21,043 bases of DNA from a virus, in the IMG/VR virus record IMGVR_UViG_3300021961_000761, positions 1 through 21,043 of that record. One strand, 5' to 3'. Under the pieces are notes generated by a model, which made no database searches, was not told where the DNA came from, and saw nothing but the letters and a program-made list of their open reading frames with translations. Position numbers and translations under genes: made by a program. Within the stretch, counting starts at the first letter, position 1. Each line of letters starts with the position of its first letter. Of the stretch, positions 1-7,182 are shown in pieces.

Positions 1-2
1 TT

Positions 3-2120
3 AACCGTGATATTAGTAACCTATCTAATATGGGAAGCTGGTACGACGGGGATAAAATTCGTTTTAGAGGTGGCTACCCTGAAAAAATTGGTGGTTGGAA
101 AGTTGCAACCTTTGACCAATATGTAGGCGAAGCAACAGCCATGCATGTGTATCGTACAGACGATGGGTCAGAGATTGCAGGATTAGGTACAACTAAAAAA
201 GTTTATGTCCGCTCTGGTACTTCACTTTATGATATTACACCTATCAGAGCTACTTTTACATCGCCTGCCACAGATAACTGCATATCTACTGTTAATACTT
301 CAACTACAGTGACCATCACAATTGTAGGACATGGCGCAACAATCGGTGACTATGTTACTTTCTCGGGTGCGACGACTGTAGGTGGCATTGATGTTGATGG
401 TGAATACGAAATTGTTACTGTCCCTACAGCAGATACATTTACAATTACTCACAGCACAGCGGCATCAGCAACAGCGTCAGGTGGTGGTACTTCTATCATT
501 GCAGCATTTCAAATCAATATCGGTGCGGGCACATCAACCTATGGTTATGGTTTTGGTGCAGGTGTTTGGTCTAGAGGTACTTGGGGTTCGGGTGCTACAG
601 TGCCTATCTACAACCCGTCTCGACAAATCTTTATGGATGACTTTAATAACGACCTTATCTTTAATGTAGGTAGTGGTAATATTTACTATTGGGTCTACAG
701 TGCTGGGTTTGGTAATCGTGCGGTACTCATGAGTTCTTTAAGTGGTTCTATTGCTGTACCTGAACAAGTAGGTAAGCTTTTATTTGCACCAAGTGGACAC
801 CTATTAGCACTAGATTGCACAGCTTATAATGAGACAACAACTGCGGGACAGACTATATCAAGTATTACACGAAGTGGTACAACAGCAACGGTAACTACCA
901 CAACAAATCATGGATTAGCTACACGCGACTGGGTAACAATGTCTAACCAACAACCTAAAGCTTATGTAGGTAATTATCAAATAATAGTTACAAGCGATAC
1001 AACGTTTACTTACACAATGGCATATGACCCAGGTTCAGATGCAACAACCGTAGGTACTTATGTTTATAATGATTACAGTGGTGGTGCTAAAGATAAGCTT
1101 CTTATTCGCTGGGCAGATGTTAATGCAGATATAGGTCCTAAACCAGAATACTGGAAACCCGAAGTGGCTAACACTGCAGGCTTCTTACGAGTCAAAGAAG
1201 GTAACGAGATTATTGCAGCTATTAATGCTAGACAAGAAACACTTGTTTGGACAAACACCGCGATAAGCACGGTGCAGTTTTTAGGTACTGCTGAAGTTTT
1301 TGGTTTACAACTTTTATCTAACTCAGTAAGTATTGCAGGGCCTAATGCTGTGACTACTGTAAATAACGTGGTCTATTGGATGGGAACCGATAACTTCTAT
1401 ATCTATGATGGTCGTGTTAACGTGTTGCGTTGTAACTTACGTCGCTATGTGTTTGACGATATTAATAAAGACCAATTATCTATTGTCTATGCAGGTGTTA
1501 ATAAAGAGTTCAGTGAGATTATTTGGTTCTATACATCTGAAGCATCGACAACCGGTATTAACCGCTATGTTATCTACAACTATCAAGATGATATTTGGTA
1601 TTATGGTCAATTAACTCGTAACACTTGGGTTGATGCAGGTATTAATGAATACCCATTAGCTACTTACAATGGCTATATTTATGAGCATGAGAACGGACAC
1701 GACGATGGACAACCAGGTACGACTCCATCTAACCCAATCCCTGCATACATACAGTCATCCTTCATGGATATTAACGAGGGTGAAACCTTTATGCTCACAC
1801 GTAGAGTTATTCCTGATGTAGATTTTACAGAGTCAGACACAGCTACTGCAACCGGCACTGCACTTATACCCGAGGTTACTATGACTGTTGGAGTTAGCAA
1901 GTTTCCAGGAGCAGCCACAGCGTTCACCGCAGCCAATGGTGCGTCATTAGCTAAAGACGTGGTGACTGTATCAGGTAATATTAATCAATACACTAACCAA
2001 GTATTTGTAAGAGCTCGAGGTAGACAGATGAACTTTAAGATTGAATCAGATACACTAGGTACTCAGTGGCAGTATGGCACAACGCGTGTTGATGCAAGAC
2101 CTAACGGAAGGAGGGGCTAA
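3..2120 (+). CDS. Tail stabilisation / tail tubular-like structural protein (5' partial)
   Basis: The reading frame stays open to the window edge, and the residues before the internal ATG at 30 (NRDISNLSN) run straight into the conserved start of the family (WYDGDKIRFR..PEKIGGW), so the true start lies upstream. About 705 codons are visible. The N-terminal pattern, length and position before internal virion genes fit the podovirus tail accessory proteins that close the portal or tail channel (P22 gp10-like or T7 gp12-like role). It is rich in Thr, Ser, Gly, Asn and aromatics, as expected of a beta-propeller/beta-sandwich virion protein. Two beta modules, at roughly 279-494 and 847-1070, share an HGxxxxDxVT...Y.I....TFT pattern and look inserted into the main fold. 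A strong AAGGAGG just before the stop serves the next gene, which overlaps by one base. The structural call is fairly sure; the exact tail part is inferred. Confidence 0.72.
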   Translation, partial: NRDISNLSNMGSWYDGDKIRFRGGYPEKIGGWKVATFDQYVGEATAMHVYRTDDGSEIAGLGTTKKVYVRSGTSLYDITPIRATFTSPATDNCISTVNTSTTVTITIVGHGATIGDYVTFSGATTVGGIDVDGEYEIVTVPTADTFTITHSTAASATASGGGTSIIAAFQINIGAGTSTYGYGFGAGVWSRGTWGSGATVPIYNPSRQIFMDDFNNDLIFNVGSGNIYYWVYSAGFGNRAVLMSSLSGSIAVPEQVGKLLFAPSGHLLALDCTAYNETTTAGQTISSITRSGTTATVTTTTNHGLATRDWVTMSNQQPKAYVGNYQIIVTSDTTFTYTMAYDPGSDATTVGTYVYNDYSGGAKDKLLIRWADVNADIGPKPEYWKPEVANTAGFLRVKEGNEIIAAINARQETLVWTNTAISTVQFLGTAEVFGLQLLSNSVSIAGPNAVTTVNNVVYWMGTDNFYIYDGRVNVLRCNLRRYVFDDINKDQLSIVYAGVNKEFSEIIWFYTSEASTTGINRYVIYNYQDDIWYYGQLTRNTWVDAGINEYPLATYNGYIYEHENGHDDGQPGTTPSNPIPAYIQSSFMDINEGETFMLTRRVIPDVDFTESDTATATGTALIPEVTMTVGVSKFPGAATAFTAANGASLAKDVVTVSGNINQYTNQVFVRARGRQMNFKIESDTLGTQWQYGTTRVDARPNGRRG

Positions 2121-2305
2121 TGGCTCACATCAAACAACCTAAAGCACCTAACTTATTGATACCTTCTCGTGAATATGATGAGTATACTGCGAACCAACTT
2201 AATAATCAGTTGCGTCTATACTTTAACCAGCTTGATGAAACTCATGCTAAATCTTTAAGTTCTATTCACTCTAATACTGTTTTGCACTGGCTAGGAGATA
2301 ATTAA
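2120..2305 (+). CDS. Small conserved phage protein, function unknown (61 aa)
   Basis: A short hydrophilic protein whose ATG overlaps the preceding TAA by one base (TAATG), with a strong AAGGAGG site about six bases upstream, so the start is well supported. It begins with a PxxPNLLxPSxEYDE-type segment and continues as a predicted amphipathic helix (YTANQLNNQLRLYFNQLDE, about residues 22-40). There are no membrane segments and no cysteines. Small proteins with this layout often follow the tail stabilisation gene in aquatic phages, and the position suggests a minor virion or assembly role, but that is inference. Its own stop overlaps the next start in the same TAATG manner, so all four genes up to 3371 are probably translationally coupled. 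Confidence 0.68.
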   Translation: MAHIKQPKAPNLLIPSREYDEYTANQLNNQLRLYFNQLDETHAKSLSSIHSNTVLHWLGDN

Positions 2306-2643
2306 TGTCAGAATATCAAGACATAACTGGCATCAAAATAGCTCAAGCCGCCATGACGACGGTCTATGAAGTTATTTATACTTCACCTACAGATACAAGG
2401 ACGTATGTTAAAGATGTCACTGTGATAAATACTACGAGCTCTACAAAAAGAATCTATGTTAATTTAGTACCCGCAGAAGCTGCAACAGGCACGGGCAATG
2501 CTATTTTTTATAATACGATGTTACCTGCTTATACCACAGTGCAGTGGACAGGGGTACAAATATTAAACCCCTTAGATACATTGGAAGTCAAGGCAGATGC
2601 TGTAGGATGTACAGTGTCAGTTAGTGGAGGTGAGGCAGTATGA
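2305..2643 (+). CDS. Beta-rich phage structural protein, unknown role (112 aa)
   Basis: The ATG overlaps the previous stop codon by one base and is preceded by AGGAG seven bases upstream. The protein is dominated by alternating hydrophobic/Thr/Val stretches (VYEVIYTSPTDTRTYVKDVTVINT and a later W-T-G-V-Q...LEVKAD segment) typical of an immunoglobulin-like or jelly-roll beta sandwich. No enzyme motif, signal peptide or membrane helix is visible. Small beta-sandwich proteins of this type are common in phage tail and decoration-protein gene clusters, and the position between tail and internal-virion genes supports a virion role. Whether it decorates the capsid, forms a tail appendage or is part of a fibre cannot be told. 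It ends in an ATGA overlap with the next gene. Confidence 0.68.
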   Translation: MSEYQDITGIKIAQAAMTTVYEVIYTSPTDTRTYVKDVTVINTTSSTKRIYVNLVPAEAATGTGNAIFYNTMLPAYTTVQWTGVQILNPLDTLEVKADAVGCTVSVSGGEAV

Positions 2644-3371
2644 CAATTACAGTCTATCCACCAATACCTACACCCTATAGTATTCTTGTTTCTAGCGGTG
2701 AGTTATCTAATACCGAGGCTGTACATAAATTTGGTGCTGTAGATTCAATGAGTGTTAGTACAACAGGTACTATTTGGGATGTTGATGACACGCTTTACCC
2801 TTGGGCAAGTTTAGCATCTACACAAACTATTTATTGTATTTCAACAAGTGCATCAGATACAGGTAGTTTAGTCGTTTCAGGCCTTGATGAAAACTATGCT
2901 CCACAGACAGAAACAGTCACTCTAACAGGGACATCTGCTGTGACTACAGCAAATACTTATATTAGGGTGTTTAGAATGTATTACACTTCAGGGGCTAATG
3001 TTGGGGATATAACTGCTAGGGTTACTTCAGGCGTAGGTACTGTTGTGGCTAAAATTTATGCAAGTAATGCCCAAACTTTGATGGCTGTATATACTATTCC
3101 AGCAGGTAAAACAGGCTATTTATACCAAGGAGTTATGACAGCTCAAAGAGGCGCTGATGCTACAGGTAGTATGTTTGTTAGATACTTTGGTGAATCTTCT
3201 TTTAGAATAGGACACACTTTTGAAGTTTCAGGGGACGGCGGCGAATATTTTTATCCGTTTGCTTTTCCTGTAAAAATACCCGAGAAATCAGATATAGATG
3301 TACGAGCAACAGTTAGGTCAAATAATGGTAGATATACTGCAGCTTTTGACCTTTTACTGGTTGATAACTAA
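2640..3371 (+). CDS. Virion structural protein, beta-rich (243 aa)
   Basis: It starts at the ATGA overlap with the previous gene, with GGAGGTGAG about six bases upstream. The sequence reads as a succession of beta strands with Ser/Thr/Gly-rich turns. A central YTIPAGKTGYL segment (about residues 151-161), preceded by a GLDEN...ETVTLTGTS...T.RVFRMY stretch, matches a pattern I associate with a widespread family of phage virion proteins of unresolved structure. No catalytic motif or membrane segment is seen. As the last gene of the first four-gene translational block, it is likely made together with the tail protein. It could be a tail fibre-base, head fibre or decoration protein; I cannot choose among these. 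Confidence 0.62.
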   Translation: MTITVYPPIPTPYSILVSSGELSNTEAVHKFGAVDSMSVSTTGTIWDVDDTLYPWASLASTQTIYCISTSASDTGSLVVSGLDENYAPQTETVTLTGTSAVTTANTYIRVFRMYYTSGANVGDITARVTSGVGTVVAKIYASNAQTLMAVYTIPAGKTGYLYQGVMTAQRGADATGSMFVRYFGESSFRIGHTFEVSGDGGEYFYPFAFPVKIPEKSDIDVRATVRSNNGRYTAAFDLLLVDN

Positions 3372-3381
3372 GACAAAACGG

Positions 3382-3410
3382 TTTATACGTAGCACATTTA
3401 ATGGTATTAT
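3382..3410 (+). promoter_or_regulatory. Candidate extended -10 sigma70-type promoter
   Basis: In the only sizeable gap of the left arm (3372-3436), TTTATA (3382-3387) lies 17 bases before TATTAT (3405-3410), and TG at 3402-3403 gives an extended -10 (TGnTATTAT). The -35 matches consensus at four of six bases and the -10 at five of six. A start near 3417 would give a leader of about 20 nt ahead of the AGGAAC site and the ATG at 3437. It would let the internal-virion block be expressed separately from the tail block. AT-rich sequence makes chance matches common, so this remains a candidate. Confidence 0.4.
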
Positions 3411-3436
3411 ACAACTTATATTAATAGGAACTTATT

Positions 3437-4810
3437 ATGCAACAACAATATCCTTACGCTAATACGGCTCAGGGCTTGGCTTCTCTTGGTAGAGGCGAAG
3501 ATACTATGCTTATGCATATTACGCCTGAAGAGTTTCAAGACTTTAATAGAATGGCTCAGGCTGCTGGCTATGAACATATTCCTATTAACCCATATACAGG
3601 GCTTCCTGAGTATGGCTTTGGTAAAGCATTTAAAAAAGTTGCAAAAGCTGTATCTAAAGTTGTAAGTAGTGTAACAAAGAGCCCGATAGCTACCACATTA
3701 TTATCTGCTGTTGCAGGTCCTGCTTTAGGTATATCTCCATTAATGATGGGTCTTGGTGTAGGTGGTATTACGGCTCTTTCTACTGGAGATTTAGGAAAAG
3801 GTCTTTCTGCAGGTTTAAGTGCTTATGGTGGTGCTAATCTTGGTTCGGGCATAGGTGCTTTAGGTAAAAATCTTACTTCAGCACAAGCCAATGCATATAG
3901 CTCTGGTTTAGCCACAGGTGGAGGCTGGAATCCAGCTACACAAGCAATGGCAATCAATCCTGCCGCCGTGCCTGCTACTGTAGGAACTTATGCGCCAGCG
4001 TCTTTAACAGAACATTTAGGTAATATGGCAAGCGGTGTGGGAGAAATATTTACAAGTCCAACTACTGCATGGGAAGGATTAAAACAAGCTTATGGCACTG
4101 TAGTTCCAGGAACTGAAGCTACTCCAGAAACTGTAACTGGAATAACTAGAAATGCTGCAGGTGATATTGTTCAAACAGTTTCTGCTCCAGCAGTCGAAGC
4201 CACTGCAGCATCTGTAACACCAGGCACTCCTTGGGATGTTATATCAGGCGTAGGTGGTCCAGTAGCTAATATTGGTATGTCACTGATGGAACCTGAAGTT
4301 GACCAACCGTTAACTCAAGAAGAAATAGATAAAGCTGCTGGTGTAGATTATATTGCTGGAGGTAGAACATTAAATTTTGCTACAGATGATTCAAAATTAA
4401 GACTTTATGACAATCTTCCTGATACAGGTATAGGTACTTCAACAATAGCACAAGGGCCTACTGCTTCATATTACACGCCTGAAGAATTAAAAGATTTATA
4501 TGAAATGTCAAAAGGTATTAGTTATGCTAAAGAAGGTGGCATAATGAAGTTAGCTAGCGGACGATATTTAAAAGGCAATGGTGATGGAATGTCTGATGGT
4601 ATAAAAGCTACTATTGAAGGTACACAAGAAGCTCGTTTATCTGATGGTGAATTTGTTGTACCTGCAGATGTTGTAAGCCACCTAGGTAATGGCTCATCTG
4701 ATGCAGGTGCGGCTAAACTTTATACAATGATGGATAGAATTAGAAAAGCAAGGACAGGCAAAGAATCACAAGCACAACAAATACAACCTCAACGTTTTAT
4801 GCCTGCTTAA
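3437..4810 (+). CDS. Gly/Ala-rich putative internal virion protein (457 aa)
   Basis: An N-terminal motif, DTMLMHITPEEF...GYEHIPINPYTGLPEYGF (about residues 22-61), is a recurrent opening in aquatic-phage proteins near the internal-virion genes. It is followed by a basic amphipathic stretch (FKKVAKAVSKVVSSV, 65-79) and a long Gly/Ala/Leu-rich, weakly hydrophobic region (about 84-160) that could insert into membranes. The C-terminal 90 residues hold a sharply conserved block: EGGIMKLASGRYL, then GDGMSDGI, then ARLSDGEFVVPADVV, then SHLGNGSSDAG (about 366-425). The protein ends in a basic tail and FMPA. No enzyme motif is seen. The order (small hydrophobic protein, Q-rich helical protein, coiled-coil protein, giant protein) suggests a DNA-ejection component. 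AGGAAC lies about eight bases before the ATG, a modest ribosome site. Confidence 0.62.
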   Translation: MQQQYPYANTAQGLASLGRGEDTMLMHITPEEFQDFNRMAQAAGYEHIPINPYTGLPEYGFGKAFKKVAKAVSKVVSSVTKSPIATTLLSAVAGPALGISPLMMGLGVGGITALSTGDLGKGLSAGLSAYGGANLGSGIGALGKNLTSAQANAYSSGLATGGGWNPATQAMAINPAAVPATVGTYAPASLTEHLGNMASGVGEIFTSPTTAWEGLKQAYGTVVPGTEATPETVTGITRNAAGDIVQTVSAPAVEATAASVTPGTPWDVISGVGGPVANIGMSLMEPEVDQPLTQEEIDKAAGVDYIAGGRTLNFATDDSKLRLYDNLPDTGIGTSTIAQGPTASYYTPEELKDLYEMSKGISYAKEGGIMKLASGRYLKGNGDGMSDGIKATIEGTQEARLSDGEFVVPADVVSHLGNGSSDAGAAKLYTMMDRIRKARTGKESQAQQIQPQRFMPA

Positions 4811-4826
4811 CATAAGGAACTAGATA

Positions 4827-5876
4827 ATGGCAACCGACCCACAAATAATACAATCGACCCAGACTACGGTACCTGCGTACGCCCAGCCATATTATGAAGA
4901 GTTAATGAAACAGGCTGGTAAGCAGACCTATACTACAGATGCTTCAGGTGCAGTTACAGGTGTTAGAACTTATCAACCATATACAGCCGAGCGTGTTGCA
5001 GGATTTACACCCCAACAATTAGCGGTTCAAACAGAAGCTGCAGGATTAAAAGCCCCTACACAGTTTGGTACGGCAACTACACAATTAGGTACAATGGCAG
5101 GTATTGCAGGGCTTACAGCCCCCGCTGGTTTAACACAAGCATTTGGTTACACACCAGGAACTACAACTACAGGAACCTTTACAGCACCAGGTATAGCGGC
5201 TTCTTACATGTCGCCTTACCAACAGCAAGTTACTGATGTTGCAAAACGTGAAGCACAAAGACAAGCGGACATACAAAAAGCAGGCGCTGCTATGGGGTCT
5301 ATTGGTAGAGGTACTTTTGGTGGTGGCAGACAAGCTTTGATGCAAGGAGAACAAGACAGAGCAACCCAACAGTTACTAGCTGATATTCAAGCTAAAGGCG
5401 GTCAAGCTGCATATGAACAGGCTATGCAAGCATTTCAACAAGACCAAGCAAGAGCGCTTCAAGCACAACAACAAACACAACAAGCACAACAATATGCTGC
5501 AGGACTAGGTAAAGACCTTGGTCTCGCAGGATTAACTACAGGTGTTGAAACTGCTAAAACTATTGGTCAGTTAGGCGCTACTGAACAGATTGCTAATCTT
5601 GAAAGACTTAAAGCACAAGCAGCAAGTGCAGCGGAACAAAGAGCATATCAGCAAGAAATTGATAACGTTAAATATCAAAACTTTATGGAAGCACAAGACT
5701 ATCAACGTAAACTACTTGAGTATCAATCAGGTATTTTACAAGGCACCGCAGGTGCATTAGGTCAAACTCAAGTTCAATATGCGCCACCCCCAAGTTTAGC
5801 TTCACAGATTGGTGGCTTAGGTTTAGCAGGATTAGGTTTATACAATGTGATGAGTGGACAAGGAACGACTAAATAG
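4827..5876 (+). CDS. Putative internal virion protein, Q/A-rich helical (349 aa, gp14-like position)
   Basis: After a Thr/Gly/Pro-rich N-terminus, a conserved core (YMSPYQQQV.DVAKREAQRQ, then GRGTFGGGRQALMQGE, residues about 127-176) leads into a long helical stretch very rich in Gln and Ala (about 177-300). It ends with a short hydrophobic Gly/Leu segment (SQIGGLGLAGLGLYNVMSG) that could touch or cross a membrane. The core pattern is shared with many phage internal or ejection proteins of similar length. It sits directly before two coiled-coil/giant proteins, the place held by T7 gp14 in its relatives. AAGGAA seven bases upstream supports the ATG. The role is inferred from context and composition, not from a catalytic motif. 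Confidence 0.65.
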   Translation: MATDPQIIQSTQTTVPAYAQPYYEELMKQAGKQTYTTDASGAVTGVRTYQPYTAERVAGFTPQQLAVQTEAAGLKAPTQFGTATTQLGTMAGIAGLTAPAGLTQAFGYTPGTTTTGTFTAPGIAASYMSPYQQQVTDVAKREAQRQADIQKAGAAMGSIGRGTFGGGRQALMQGEQDRATQQLLADIQAKGGQAAYEQAMQAFQQDQARALQAQQQTQQAQQYAAGLGKDLGLAGLTTGVETAKTIGQLGATEQIANLERLKAQAASAAEQRAYQQEIDNVKYQNFMEAQDYQRKLLEYQSGILQGTAGALGQTQVQYAPPPSLASQIGGLGLAGLGLYNVMSGQGTTK

Positions 5877-5886
5877 GATATAAAAA

Positions 5887-7173
5887 ATGCCAAATATTAT
5901 TCAAATACAAGACGACTTAAAAAACTTACCTGACCAAGTATTGGTTAACTATGTTCAAAACCCTACGGGCACAATGCAAGGAATTGCAGGGTATGCTCCA
6001 TCTTATCTTGTATTAGCTGAATTACAACGCAGAACTGACATGAGAAATCGTTATGTTGCTCAACAAGAACCTGAAAAAACAGTGTCTGATAAAATTGTAG
6101 AAGAAGCAACCCCAATGCAAAATGCTCAAAGACTTATGGGCGGTGTAGGAGCTCTTCCTGCAGGTAACGTAGGTGAAAACTATGGCGAAGGTATTACTGC
6201 TGAAACTTATCCTATGCCTGAAGAACCTCCAATAGAACGCATGGCAGGCGGGGGCATTGTAGCTTTTCAAGGCGGCGGTTTGAGCTTAGGTGATTTAGGT
6301 TATGATGCTATTAATTATGACCCGTTTACAGATATGCCTGTGGTTGAAGAACAAGTTGTAGAAGATGCTCCTATTGTTATACAAGGAGGCAATCCATATT
6401 ACCCATATTCTTCAGATGCAGGAAATGTTCCTTATATGCCTAAATCACCTACCATACAAGAATATAAAGCAGAAGAAGAACTTGCACAAAAAGAATTTGG
6501 TATAACACCTACTAAAGAATTTTATGAAACAGAAAGAGAAGCATTAAGAAAAGAAAGAGACTCTTACCAAACAGATAGACGCGATGCAATTAATATGGGC
6601 ATGATTGAAGCTGGGCTCAACATCATGGGAGGCACTTCTCAATATGCGTTTGAAAACATTGGCAAAGGTGCGGCTCCTGTTGTATCTAAAGTAGCTTCCG
6701 ACCTTAAGACAATTAAAAAAGAACAAAGACTTCTTAATAAAGAATCTAGAGCTGTAGATAGACTTGAACGAGCAGAAAGAATGGGTGATGTCAAAGGCTT
6801 TAAAGAAAAACAAAAAGAAGTTAGAGCTATTCAGTTAGATTTGATGAAAAATTATGCTGATAATATAGCAAAACAAGCTGCAGCTAAATCCTCTGCTGAA
6901 AAAGGTTTGGTTAATGATGCATATCAACGAGCTTTAGATGAAATGAAAGCCCAATATGGAGAAGATGTATTAATCAGACGATTTAATGACGATGGTGCAG
7001 GTTGGCAACAAGAACTTAATACCCTTGCTCAAAAAATATTAGATGATATGAGAACAGGCAAAGTAAGTCAAAAAGTTGTTGAGCCTCTAGGTGTACCTAG
7101 GGAGGATATTGTAACAATACCAGGAAAAGGCAAATTTAAGAAATTACCCAATGGCAATTACGTGCCTGTATAG
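5887..7173 (+). CDS. Putative internal virion protein with coiled coil (428 aa, gp15-like position)
   Basis: The N-terminus (LKNLPDQVLVNYVQNPTGT, then YLVLAELQRRTDMRNRY, about residues 11-57) is a helical pattern recurrent in aquatic-phage internal proteins. A short MAGGGIVAFQGGG motif (about 119-131) follows and echoes the EGGIMKLASG motif of the 457-aa protein two genes upstream. After an acidic/proline linker, residues about 190-330 form a highly charged predicted coiled coil (KEFYETEREALRKERDSY..., LKTIKKEQRLLNKESRAVDRLERAERMG). The C-terminus is mixed, ending in a GKGKFKKLPNGNYVPV stretch. No enzyme motif or signal peptide is visible. The gene is tightly packed between the 349-aa and 1843-aa genes (gaps of about ten bases), consistent with joint late expression as an ejection protein set. 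Confidence 0.62.
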   Translation: MPNIIQIQDDLKNLPDQVLVNYVQNPTGTMQGIAGYAPSYLVLAELQRRTDMRNRYVAQQEPEKTVSDKIVEEATPMQNAQRLMGGVGALPAGNVGENYGEGITAETYPMPEEPPIERMAGGGIVAFQGGGLSLGDLGYDAINYDPFTDMPVVEEQVVEDAPIVIQGGNPYYPYSSDAGNVPYMPKSPTIQEYKAEEELAQKEFGITPTKEFYETEREALRKERDSYQTDRRDAINMGMIEAGLNIMGGTSQYAFENIGKGAAPVVSKVASDLKTIKKEQRLLNKESRAVDRLERAERMGDVKGFKEKQKEVRAIQLDLMKNYADNIAKQAAAKSSAEKGLVNDAYQRALDEMKAQYGEDVLIRRFNDDGAGWQQELNTLAQKILDDMRTGKVSQKVVEPLGVPREDIVTIPGKGKFKKLPNGNYVPV

Positions 7174-7182
7174 GACTCAATA

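Noticed and set aside
5400-5500. CAA-rich run as a DNA-level repeat or regulatory element
   Set aside because: It is explained by the Gln/Ala-rich helical region of the 349-aa virion protein.
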